Shown: in pieces, positions 51,991 to 59,908 of the stretch
Numbering within the stretch: the first letter of the stretch is position 1
Layout of the letters: every line of letters begins with the position of its first letter
Assembly (NCBI GenBank): GCA_944322145.1
Contig: CALUNW010000006.1
Span: 1-64,000 of the forward strand
Length of the DNA: 64,000 nt
Direction of reading: 5' to 3'
Source: an uncultured Atopobiaceae bacterium
GTDB taxonomy: Bacteria > Actinomycetota > Coriobacteriia > Coriobacteriales > Atopobiaceae
The notes under the pieces: model-generated
Databases searched by the model: none
Seen by the model: the letters and a program-made list of their open reading frames with translations, nothing else
Told to the model about the DNA's origin: nothing
Translations under genes and position numbers: made by a program

Positions 51991-54459
51991 TTAGGAGCGG
52001 ACCTCGCCGCCAGTGGACTTGCAGACCTTGGCCACGAGCTTCTCGTGGGCCTTCTCGACCTCCTCGGAGGTGAGGGTGCGGTCGGCGGCGCGATACGTGA
52101 GCGAGAAGGCCATGGACTTCTTGCCCGCGCCCACGCGCTTCTCGTCACGGTAGACGTCGAAGAGGCGCACGTCAGAGAGGAGCTTGCCACCGGCAGACGT
52201 GATGCGCTGCATGAGCGTCTCGCAGGTCACGGACTCGTCGACCACGATGGCAAGGTCCACGTCCACACCCGGGAGCGTGGGGATGTCCTCATAGGGGAGC
52301 TGGTCCACGGCCAGGCGCAGCAGGGCGGCCTCGGAGAGCTCGAAGGCCACGACCGGCACCTCGACGCCCATGGCTGCGAGGCCGCGCGGGTGCACGTTGC
52401 CCACCCAGCCGATGACCTGGCCGCCGCCCGCGGTGACCTCGGCAGCGCGGCCGGGCTGGAGCCACGGGTACTTCTCGGCATCCGCCACCTTGAAGCGCAC
52501 CTTGGTCAGACGCAGCGCATCGAGGAGCTCCTCCACCACGCCCTTGGCGTCAAAGAAGTCGTAGTCGGAGAAGTGCTGGTTCCAGGCGTCGTCGGCACGC
52601 TTGCCGGCCATCACGCCGCACACGTAGCTCGGCTCGTCAGGCAGGCTCTTGTGCTCGTGGCCAAAGAAGACGCGTCCAATCTCATAGAGCGCCACGTTGG
52701 AAACGCCGTGGTCGAGGTTGTACGCCACGGAGCGCAGCAGTCCCGGCAGCATGTCGCGGCGCATCTCGGACTGCTCGGCAACGAGCGGTCGGATGATCTT
52801 GACCGGCACGCCGCGGCCCTCCTCGGGGATGCCCAGGCGGGAGAGGTCGTCGGGCGCGGCGAAGTTGTACGTGGAGGTCTCGGAGAGGCCGCAGGCGCGC
52901 AGGACCTGGCCGATCTTGCGGACACGGCGCTGCTCCACGGTGAGGCCGCCGGCGTGGTTGCGCGCAGCGGGAAGCGTGGGCTCGATGTCGCCCTCGCCCC
53001 AGAGGCGCACGACCTCCTCGATGAGGTCGACCTCGCGGGTGAGGTCAGGGCGGTTGGTGGGCGCGGTGACGGCGAGCGCGTCGTCGCCGGCCTTCTCCAC
53101 GACGCAGCCCAGACGGCGCAGGCGGCCGACCATGAAGTCCTCGGGGATGTCGGCGCCGCCGATCAGGCGCGCGCGGCTCGGGCGCAGCGTGATCTGGGCG
53201 GGAGCGTCGTCGGCCTCGCCCGGGTAGACGTCCACGATGCCGGGGCACACCTCGGCGCCGCAGCACTCCTCGAAGAGGGCAGCCGCGATCTCGGCGACGT
53301 TGGCGCAGTTGGAGCCGTCGACCTGGCGCTCGTAGCGGATGGAGGCCTCGCTCATGAGGTCGAGGTTGCGGGAGGTGCGGGAGGTGTGGCCGGACGAGAA
53401 GTTCGCGCTCTCGAGAAGGACGTCGGTGGTCCCCTCCGTGATCTCGGAGTCGAGGCCGCCCATGACGCCGGCGAGGGCGATCGGGGTGTGCCCATCGTCG
53501 GTGATGAGGCACATGTCGTGCGTGAGCTCGCGCTCCTGGCCGTCGAGCGTCACGAGCTTCTCGCCGTCGTTGGCGGCGCGCACCACGATGTGGCGGCGAC
53601 CGTCACGCTCCGTGAGCTTGCCCAGGTCGAAGGCGTGAAGCGGCTGGCCGGTGAGGTACATCACGTAGTTGGTGACGTCGACGACGTTGTTGATCGAGCG
53701 ACCGCCCGCGGCGGCCACGCGCTGCGCGAGCCAGTCGGGCGAGGGGCCGATCTTGACGTTGCGGACGACGCGCGCGGTGTAGCGCGGGCAGAGCTCGGGG
53801 TCGTCGATGGTCACGTCGACGAGGTCGGCGGCGTTCGGGCCCTGCTCAGCCTTGACGGCAGGCAGCTCGATGTGGGTGTCCTCGTCGAGCATCGCGGCGA
53901 CCTCGACGGCCATGCCGGTCATCGAGAGGCAGTCGGGGCGGTTGGGCGTGATCTCGCAGTCGATCACGGTGTCGGACATGCCGAGGTAGTCGGTGAAGTC
54001 CATGCCCACCGGCGCGTCCTCGGGCAGGATCATGATGCCCTCGTGGTCGTTGCCGAGGCCCAGCTCGCGGGCCGAGCAGTTCATGCCGCAGGACTCCACG
54101 CCGCGCAGCTTGCTCTTCTTGATCTTGAAGTCGCCGGGGAGCACCGCGCCGATCATGGCGGTCACGATGTGATCGCCCTCGTTGAAGTTCTGGGCGCCGC
54201 AGACGATCTGCAGCGGCACGGGGTTGCCGTTCTCATCCACGTTCTTGTCGCCCACGGAGACCTGGCAGAGCCACATGTGGTCCGAGTCGGGGTGGGGCTT
54301 CTTGCTCACGACCTGGGCCGTGACCACGTGATCGAGGTTGGCGCCGACCTTCTCGACGGCCTCGACCTCGGTGCCGGTGCGGGTGAACTCGGCCACGAGC
54401 TCCTTGGGGTCGGCCGGCACGTCGACCATGCTCTTGAGCCACTCATATGAGACGCGCAT
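51991..54459 (-). CDS. pheT: Phenylalanine-tRNA ligase beta subunit
   Basis: 822 aa, the normal length for a bacterial beta chain. Domains in order: an N-terminal B1 region (MRVSYEWLKSMVDV), the tRNA-binding OB/EMAP-like domain (about 40-150; SKLRGVESCGMNCSARELGLG), B3/B4 editing (EITPNRPDCLSMTGMAVEVA), B5 and a catalytic-like core, and the C-terminal anticodon-binding ferredoxin-like domain (about 730-822). Forms the heterotetramer that charges tRNA-Phe. It is 48 bp after pheS and shares its T-box control. Confidence 0.96.
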   Translation of the reverse strand: MRVSYEWLKSMVDVPADPKELVAEFTRTGTEVEAVEKVGANLDHVVTAQVVSKKPHPDSDHMWLCQVSVGDKNVDENGNPVPLQIVCGAQNFNEGDHIVTAMIGAVLPGDFKIKKSKLRGVESCGMNCSARELGLGNDHEGIMILPEDAPVGMDFTDYLGMSDTVIDCEITPNRPDCLSMTGMAVEVAAMLDEDTHIELPAVKAEQGPNAADLVDVTIDDPELCPRYTARVVRNVKIGPSPDWLAQRVAAAGGRSINNVVDVTNYVMYLTGQPLHAFDLGKLTERDGRRHIVVRAANDGEKLVTLDGQERELTHDMCLITDDGHTPIALAGVMGGLDSEITEGTTDVLLESANFSSGHTSRTSRNLDLMSEASIRYERQVDGSNCANVAEIAAALFEECCGAEVCPGIVDVYPGEADDAPAQITLRPSRARLIGGADIPEDFMVGRLRRLGCVVEKAGDDALAVTAPTNRPDLTREVDLIEEVVRLWGEGDIEPTLPAARNHAGGLTVEQRRVRKIGQVLRACGLSETSTYNFAAPDDLSRLGIPEEGRGVPVKIIRPLVAEQSEMRRDMLPGLLRSVAYNLDHGVSNVALYEIGRVFFGHEHKSLPDEPSYVCGVMAGKRADDAWNQHFSDYDFFDAKGVVEELLDALRLTKVRFKVADAEKYPWLQPGRAAEVTAGGGQVIGWVGNVHPRGLAAMGVEVPVVAFELSEAALLRLAVDQLPYEDIPTLPGVDVDLAIVVDESVTCETLMQRITSAGGKLLSDVRLFDVYRDEKRVGAGKKSMAFSLTYRAADRTLTSEEVEKAHEKLVAKVCKSTGGEVRS

Positions 54460-54507
54460 TTCTCTTCTCCTTTTCGCGCGATCAAATCAGACGGTTAGGG
54501 GCAGACC

Positions 54508-55587
54508 TTAGAACTGCGAGAGGAACCTCATGTCGCCGGTCATCAGCATGCGCAGGTCGGGCAGGTCGTAGCGCAGGGCCGCCACGCGCTCGACGCCGAT
54601 GCCAAAGGCAAATCCGGTGTACTTCTCGGGGTCGATGCCGCAGAACTCGAAGACGTTGGGGTCGACCATGCCGGCACCCAGGATCTCGAGCCAGCCGGTG
54701 TTCTTGCAGAAGCGGCAGCCCTCGCCGTGGCAGACGCCGCAGGAGACGTCGACCTCGCAGGAGGGCTCGGTGAACGGGAAGAAGTGCGGGCGGTAGCGCG
54801 TGGCGCGGTCCTTGCCAAAGATCTCGCGGGTGAAGTAGTCGAGCGTGCCCTTGAGGTCGCCGAAAGTGATGCCCTCGTCCACGACGAGGCCCTCGACCTG
54901 CGTGAACTGCGGCAGGTGGTTTGCGTCGGCGGTATCGGGGCGGAAGACTGTGCCCGGGCAGATCATGTAGATGGGCGGCTTCTCGTTCTCCATGACGTGC
55001 ACCTGGACACCGGAGGTCTGGGTACGCAGCAGGATGTCGGACTCGCCCTGGACGTTGGTCTCCTCGGCGTGGAGCATCGTGCCCGGCGCGTTGTCCACCA
55101 CGTAGAAGGTGTCCTTGGCCGAGCGGCTGGGGTGGTCCTCAGGGGCGTTGAGCGCGGTGAAGTTGTACCAGGTGCTCTCAACATAGGGACCGTCCTCGAC
55201 GGTATAGCCGAGCCCCACGAAGATGTCCTCGATCTCCTCGCGAATCTGGTTGATGAGGTGCTGGGTGCCCTGGGAGAGGCGGCGGCCCGGCAGCGTCACG
55301 TCGCAGGCGTCGGCGGCCATCCGGCGCTCCATGAGCTCGCGGCCGAGCTCCTCCTTGCGGGCCTTGAGCGCGGCGTCCACGGTTGCGCGGACGGTGTTGG
55401 CGAGCTGGCCCATGGCCGGGCGCTCCTCGGGAGGCACCTGGCCCATCGAGCGCATGATAGCCGTGAGCTGGCCCTTCTTGCCAAGGTAGCTCACGCGCAG
55501 GGCCTCGAGTGCCTCCATGGTCTCGGCGGCGGCCAGCCCCTCCTGGAACTGGGCCTCGATCGCCTTGAGGTCGTCGGACATCGACAT
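54508..55587 (-). CDS. pheS: Phenylalanine-tRNA ligase alpha subunit
   Basis: 359 aa from ATG 55587 (MSMSDDLKAIEAQFQ), with GAGAAGGGA upstream; the open frame continues into the leader but that is riboswitch. N-terminal coiled coil (about 1-90) and class II catalytic core with motif 2-like FRPDTADANHLPQFTQVEG and motif 3 GFAFGIGVERVAALRY. A CxxC-like cluster, CGVCHGEGCRFCKNTG (about 290-305), is common in this clade. First gene of pheST, preceded by a Phe T-box. Confidence 0.96.
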   Translation of the reverse strand: MSMSDDLKAIEAQFQEGLAAAETMEALEALRVSYLGKKGQLTAIMRSMGQVPPEERPAMGQLANTVRATVDAALKARKEELGRELMERRMAADACDVTLPGRRLSQGTQHLINQIREEIEDIFVGLGYTVEDGPYVESTWYNFTALNAPEDHPSRSAKDTFYVVDNAPGTMLHAEETNVQGESDILLRTQTSGVQVHVMENEKPPIYMICPGTVFRPDTADANHLPQFTQVEGLVVDEGITFGDLKGTLDYFTREIFGKDRATRYRPHFFPFTEPSCEVDVSCGVCHGEGCRFCKNTGWLEILGAGMVDPNVFEFCGIDPEKYTGFAFGIGVERVAALRYDLPDLRMLMTGDMRFLSQF

Positions 55588-55606
55588 CGTGTCATCCCTT
55601 CTCGAT

Positions 55607-55905
55607 AAAAAACCGCCCTCGAGCGGCTCTTGCTGCTGCCCAAGGACGGATTGTTCCGCGGTACCACCTCGGTTGGCGCGACGGGTTGTCTCCCCCGCAC
55701 GCCCTCTTGTTTGCGCCCCGTTCCGTGGGGCCCCCGGCTTCCCTACTGATGATGAAAAGGGACTGTCCCTTTTCATCATGTTCAGGTCGCGGCTGGTGGA
55801 GTGAACTCCGGGCCTCTGCCTTGGAGGGGGCTCTCAGCCGGTGACCCCCATCTCTTGTCCGCTGGCAACGCGACGCCCAGACCTCTCCGTCATCGCCTAG
55901 CGTCA
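55607..55905 (-). promoter_or_regulatory. T-box riboswitch (specifier TTC, Phe) controlling pheST
   Basis: The leader carries the T-box sequence AGGTGGTACCGCGG (55656-55669), which pairs with uncharged tRNA in the antiterminator. A specifier TTC followed by A lies at 55803-55805 in a GAGTTCACTCC context. A terminator CCGC...GCGG with six T is at 55607-55626. The gene controlled and the codon agree (Phe). The leader is unusual because a 31-bp palindrome (55749-55779) lies between Stem I and the antiterminator. The leader starts at or within the 3' end of the upstream lipase gene. Confidence 0.92.
55749..55779. repeat. GGGACWGTCCC palindrome, copy 3, inside the T-box leader
   Basis: Perfect 15-bp arms ATGATGAAAAGGGAC / GTCCCTTTTCATCAT around one base, inside the pheS T-box between the specifier stem and the antiterminator. 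Confidence 0.92.
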
Positions 55906-57201
55906 CATGGTAGCACAGTTCTCCGTGCGCAGCGCGTCGAGCCAGGCGACGTAGGTGTTGGGGTAGTGGTTCGCGAGCAGGTGGACGACGTCGATCTGGG
56001 CGACGGCCCCGACCAGCTCGACCAGCCCCGCGGGCGAGACCAGCTCGTCGAAGCTCCCCGCGCGCTCGCCGATCCGCGTCGCAAAGCGCTCCACGACCGC
56101 GCGGTCACCCGGCTCCACCGGGCTCTCGGTCCCCATCGTCTTGAGATAGGAATCCCCCATCGCCCCCTCGAGGGCGGAGAAGGACGCATCACCCTCGCCA
56201 GGCAGCCATACGTCGCGCCCGTAGCGCTTGTAGCCCCAGCTCTCCAGCGGCAGCTGCGGCACCAGGTCGGCAGGGTTGAGCACGTTGAAGATGTTGTCGT
56301 ATGCAGCCTCACGCACGTCCGCAGACGAGGTGCAGTTGGGCGCCGCAAAGGTGTAGGCGCGCACGTCGTCGGCCGTGGCCAGCGCGCTCACCGTATCCGC
56401 ATAGCTGGCGAGCAGGTTCGCAACGGCCCCTCCCCGGCTGTGCCCGCAGAAGAGGTATGTGCGCTCGACGCCCGGGTCGAGCTCCGCCGCCCGCTCCTCG
56501 AGGTCCGCCACGATCTCCCCTGCCGCCAACGTGAAGCCAAGGTGATCATGGTCGCCCTCGGCGCTCTCGATCTTGATGTTGGAGAGCCACTCGGAGCCGT
56601 ACGACCCGCGCACCGCGACCACGCAGAGCTCCTTCTCGGCGCCCGTCTCGGACGAGCGGACGCGCTTGATCGCCAGGGTGTAGGCCACGACGTCCGTGCC
56701 GTCGAGCATGCCCAGGACCTCGTCGAGCACCTCGCTGCGATAGCGGTACGACGCAGTGCACACCTCGTCGAAGCCCAGCGCAGCGAAGGCGTGCTCGGCA
56801 TAGGCGGGCGCGGTCGACCCCTGCTGGTAGTAGGAGCTCTCGGCGTTGGCGACGGCGGAGAGGACGGCACACGTGTGCGCGAGCTCGGGGTTGTAGACGG
56901 TGGCGTCCTCGAAGAACCAGTCGTCGTCCCAGGCCACCTCGGAGGTCACCCGATGTCCCTCGGCCGAGAAGAGCGCGGCGTACTCGATCAGCGCCGTGAA
57001 GGCGCCCGTCCGGCGCTCGGACTCCACGGAGGGCGCCGTGACGGCGTTGGTGCCCGTGACGCGCTCGAGCCGGCGGGCGTGCAGCACGGCCGCCCCCGCG
57101 AGCGTGGCGCTGTCGAGCAGGGCCACGGTCACCAGCAGCACCAGCAGCAGGCTGCGCCTCCTGCGCCGCTTGGGTCTGGGTCTGTCGTCGCGTGGCCGCA
57201 T
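55903..57201 (-). CDS. Class 3 lipase-like alpha/beta hydrolase, membrane-anchored or secreted
   Basis: 432 aa from ATG 57201 (MRPRDDRPRP), with GGAGGTGA upstream. A very basic start (KRRRRR) and a hydrophobic segment (17-40) form a signal or anchor without a lipobox. The hydrolase core has FCGHSRGGAVANLLASYA, nucleophile Ser255 in GHSRG; a candidate acid is in NVLNPADLVPQLP and a candidate His near VVHLLANHYPN. The pattern matches class 3 lipases. Substrate unknown. Its stop codon overlaps the start of the pheST T-box leader, so the pheST promoter probably lies within the end of this gene. Confidence 0.82.
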   Translation of the reverse strand: MRPRDDRPRPKRRRRRSLLLVLLVTVALLDSATLAGAAVLHARRLERVTGTNAVTAPSVESERRTGAFTALIEYAALFSAEGHRVTSEVAWDDDWFFEDATVYNPELAHTCAVLSAVANAESSYYQQGSTAPAYAEHAFAALGFDEVCTASYRYRSEVLDEVLGMLDGTDVVAYTLAIKRVRSSETGAEKELCVVAVRGSYGSEWLSNIKIESAEGDHDHLGFTLAAGEIVADLEERAAELDPGVERTYLFCGHSRGGAVANLLASYADTVSALATADDVRAYTFAAPNCTSSADVREAAYDNIFNVLNPADLVPQLPLESWGYKRYGRDVWLPGEGDASFSALEGAMGDSYLKTMGTESPVEPGDRAVVERFATRIGERAGSFDELVSPAGLVELVGAVAQIDVVHLLANHYPNTYVAWLDALRTENCATM

Positions 57202-57338
57202 GGTCACCTCCGTCCGGGCCTTGCAGAAATGATACCCGGAGGCAAGGCGCCGCCGGACGTCGGCGGCGCAACGTGACGAAAGCGTTAGGCAGGCGCGACG
57301 AGCGATGCCGCGTTCTTCTCGCCTGCCCCCCCTCTCTC

Positions 57339-57408
57339 GTTCTCCGCGAAAAACCGGCAGTTTGAGACTCCTGTTAACGTACCAAACTGCTGGTTTTTCG
57401 CGGAGAAC
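57339..57408. repeat. Hairpin repeat family A, copy 4
   Basis: 25-bp arms 57339-57363 and 57384-57408 with a single G-T-type mismatch, and a loop GAGACTCCTGTTAACGTACC. CGTTCTTCTCGCC precedes it (57311-57323) and CCGAGAAGGG follows (from 57422). It is 54-57 kb from the other three copies. No gene in 57202-57565. Confidence 0.88.
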
Positions 57409-57565
57409 CAAAGTCGGGGCACCGAGAAGGGTGAGGTGCCGAGAAAAACGTCGCGACACAGAGACGGCGGGGCGCCCCGAAGAGCGCCCCGCCGCGGTGA
57501 GGGGACCGAGTCCGCGCGCCTACGCGCGGGAGATCCAGATCGGGGTCTGCAGTCCGCCAGGTAGC

Positions 57566-58354
57566 CTACGCCAGCGCGAACTTCCAGATGTTGTACGCGT
57601 TGATGAGGATGATCAGCACCATGAGGCCCATGAAGAGCTTGTCCACGGTCTTGTCGTCGATCTTGGCGTTGACCTTGCGGCCCACGATGCCGCCCAGGAT
57701 GCCGCAGACCACCATCGCGGCGAGCAGCATCAGGTCCACGCCCACGTAGCCGCCGGTGACGATGGAGCTCGCGGTGCTCGTGGCCTGCGAGAACAGGATG
57801 ATGTAGAGCGAGCTCGACGCAGCGCGCTTGGTCGCCATGGTGAAGAAGTAGAAGAGCACCACGAGGTTGATCGGGCCGCCGCCGATGCCGAGGAACGACG
57901 AGCACACGCCCAGCGCAAAGCCGATGGCCAGGCACGCCACGGCGGACGTGACGTTCAGCGTGGGGATCTTCTCCTTGTAGATGGTGTAGATGAGCGTCCC
58001 CAGCGTGATGAGCAGAAGGAGCCCCGCCTGGACGGCACCGGCGGTGTTGGGGTCGGGGAAGAGCCCGGCCACGAGGGAGAAGAGCTCCTTGCCCGCCAGG
58101 CCGCCCACCGCGGCGCCGATGGCGAGCGGCGTGTCGGTCTTGGGGTCGATCGTGGAGGTGCCGGAGAGCTTGGCCTTGAGGACGGAGTAGAGCGTCATCG
58201 AGAGGACCGTGCAGCCGGAGAGGAAGTTGATCGTGGCGACGTCGGCCACGCCCGTGGCGTCAAGCACCGGCTTGATGATGATGCCGCCGCCGATGCCGCA
58301 GATGGCGCCCACCGTGCAGGCAAAGAAGCTGACGAGAAGAACGAGCACTTGCAT
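57566..58354 (-). CDS. TSUP (TauE/SafE) family permease
   Basis: 262 aa, about eight hydrophobic segments. Two internally related glycine-rich motifs mark the family: AICGIGGGIIIKPVL near 17-31 and SSFLGIGGGPINL near 152-164. Members move sulfite, sulfonates or small organic anions. It follows a TPR-like gene in the same direction with a 58-bp gap, at the downstream end of the amino-sugar operon. Substrate unknown; any link with the sulfonate-type ABC transporter at 41-43 kb is speculative. Confidence 0.88.
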   Translation of the reverse strand: MQVLVLLVSFFACTVGAICGIGGGIIIKPVLDATGVADVATINFLSGCTVLSMTLYSVLKAKLSGTSTIDPKTDTPLAIGAAVGGLAGKELFSLVAGLFPDPNTAGAVQAGLLLLITLGTLIYTIYKEKIPTLNVTSAVACLAIGFALGVCSSFLGIGGGPINLVVLFYFFTMATKRAASSSLYIILFSQATSTASSIVTGGYVGVDLMLLAAMVVCGILGGIVGRKVNAKIDDKTVDKLFMGLMVLIILINAYNIWKFALA

Positions 58355-58412
58355 GGCTGACGACCTTTCTTCTTATGGGGCGAGCGACTCGACGGGCAGC
58401 GTGGCGGACGGG

Positions 58413-59045
58413 CTAGCGCTTCTCGTTATCACCCGCCTGCGCCGGAGCCGCGGCCTCGATGAGGGCCTGGATGCGGTCGAGGCACTCGTTCGCGCGCTTG
58501 GCGTCCCCTCGGTTCTCGTACTGCGCGGAGAGCAAGTAAAGCAGCTTGGCCTTGTCCGCGGTCTTGGCCTTGTCCAGCTCCTTCTCCATCTGCTTGATAT
58601 AGGCCGAGCTCTTCTCGGCAAAGATCGCGTAGGTGCGCTCGCACTCCCCGAGCTGCGCGGGCGCCGCCTTCTGGCGCAGCTCCTCGAGCAGCTCCTTCGC
58701 GCGGGGGTAGTCCTCCTGCTCGATGAAGAAGTTGAACGCGCGCAGCAGCAGGACCAGACGCTGCTGGTCGTTTGTCCGAAGGCCGAGCATCTCGTCGATG
58801 ATCGCGCGGGAGGCGTCAGCGTCGGCGAGGCACATCTGCGCGTTGAGGCGCATGTAGAGGAGGTTGTAGCGCGGGAAGGAGAAGCGCACCAGCGGGCGCG
58901 CGAGCAGGCGGACGCAGCCCTCGAAGTCCCCCTGGCCGAAGAGCCGCTCGTACTTGGCAAAGACCAGGCGCTTCTGGACCTCCGTGTAGATGAGCGAGAC
59001 GCCGCACAGCGCCACCACGATTATGCCGATCAGCTGCAGGTCCAT
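58413..59045 (-). CDS. Membrane-anchored TPR-like protein
   Basis: 210 aa from ATG 59045 (MDLQLIGIIVVALCGVSLIY), preceded by GAGGAG. One N-terminal membrane segment (3-21) then helical repeats of TPR type (FAKYERLFGQGDFEGCVRLL, AFNFFIEQEDYPRAKELLEEL, LSAQYENRGDAKRANECLDR) and an Ala-rich acidic tail. A related protein is partly visible at 63724-64000. The two flank the amino-sugar operon. Probable scaffold; role unknown. Confidence 0.75.
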   Translation of the reverse strand: MDLQLIGIIVVALCGVSLIYTEVQKRLVFAKYERLFGQGDFEGCVRLLARPLVRFSFPRYNLLYMRLNAQMCLADADASRAIIDEMLGLRTNDQQRLVLLLRAFNFFIEQEDYPRAKELLEELRQKAAPAQLGECERTYAIFAEKSSAYIKQMEKELDKAKTADKAKLLYLLSAQYENRGDAKRANECLDRIQALIEAAAPAQAGDNEKR

Positions 59046-59116
59046 GGGCTCCTCTTCCCGTGAGTCGCGTTCCCTACGAGTATGGCACGGAGCGGGCGGC
59101 CAATCGAAGCTCGACT

Positions 59117-59151
59117 CCGGTTGTTGCCCCCCGGGGGAGGACAACAACCGG
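59117..59151. repeat. CCGGTTGTT inverted repeat
   Basis: CCGGTTGTT (59117-59125)/AACAACCGG (59143-59151) with an inner CCCCCC/GGGGGG-like core, followed by GGCGAGAAGAACG (59160-59172) and then the stop codon of the SIS gene. No T run, so a terminator role is unclear. Confidence 0.7.
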
Positions 59152-59183
59152 GGCCGCCAGGCGAGAAGAACGTGCGGCAGGGA

Positions 59184-59897
59184 CTAGTACTCCGCCAGGC
59201 GCTCCTTGAACTGGTCGAGGAGGCGCTGGTTGAACTCCGGGCCGCCGTCGACGTTGGCGCTCATGAACAGCGGCGGCTGGACGCCGCGCTCGAGCAGGAT
59301 GTCGAGCGACTCCATGACGGCGCAGTCCAGCAGCAGGCAGCCCGTGTAGAGCGAGGTGCCGCCCACCTTGGTGGGGATGCCCTCGATCTCGAGTGCCGCG
59401 TCACCGAAGGAGGACTTGTTGTCCAGGACCACGTCGGCGCACTGGTAGAGGAGCTTGCCGGACTTGGCGCGGGAGGTGCCCGCGCGCGAGACCTCGAGCG
59501 CCGTCACGGCGATGACGGGCACGCCCGCCTCCTGCGCGTGCTGGGCGAGCTCGATGGGCAGCGGGTTGCGGCCGGAGTTGGAGATCACCACGAGGCAGTC
59601 CTCGGGGCGCAGGTCGAGCTTGAGCCAGAACTGGTCGCCCACGCCGTCGATCATCTCGTAGATGCCCCAGGCGGGCTCGCGCACCACCTTGGTCTGAATG
59701 TAGCCGCCGGCGCGGCCGCAAATCTCGAGCGCGTTGGCGTGGCTGTGGCCGGAGCCGAAGGCGCGGATGATGCCACCGCGCTCGATGGTGTTGGCAAAGA
59801 TGGTCGCGGCCTGGTGGAGGGCGTCCTCCTGGCCGTCGAGGACGGTGTCAAGACGCCGCAGGACCTCGGCCTTGAAGCGCGCCGCGGAATCGCCCAT
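59184..59897 (-). CDS. SIS-domain phosphosugar-binding protein (UPF0309-like)
   Basis: 237 aa from ATG 59897 (MGDSAARFKAEVLRRLDTVL), with GGGGAGG upstream; a longer open frame overlaps nagA and is spurious. One SIS domain: IIRAFGSGHSHANALEICGR near 40-59 and VVISNSGRNPLPIELAQ near 105-121. The family resembles YjfR/UPF0309 sugar-phosphate isomerases or binding proteins, often in amino-sugar operons. It is 11 bp after nagA. Probably an isomerase or MurNAc-6-P-etherase-like activity; not determinable. Confidence 0.85.
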   Translation of the reverse strand: MGDSAARFKAEVLRRLDTVLDGQEDALHQAATIFANTIERGGIIRAFGSGHSHANALEICGRAGGYIQTKVVREPAWGIYEMIDGVGDQFWLKLDLRPEDCLVVISNSGRNPLPIELAQHAQEAGVPVIAVTALEVSRAGTSRAKSGKLLYQCADVVLDNKSSFGDAALEIEGIPTKVGGTSLYTGCLLLDCAVMESLDILLERGVQPPLFMSANVDGGPEFNQRLLDQFKERLAEY

Positions 59898-59908
59898 CGT
59901 CGCCTCCC

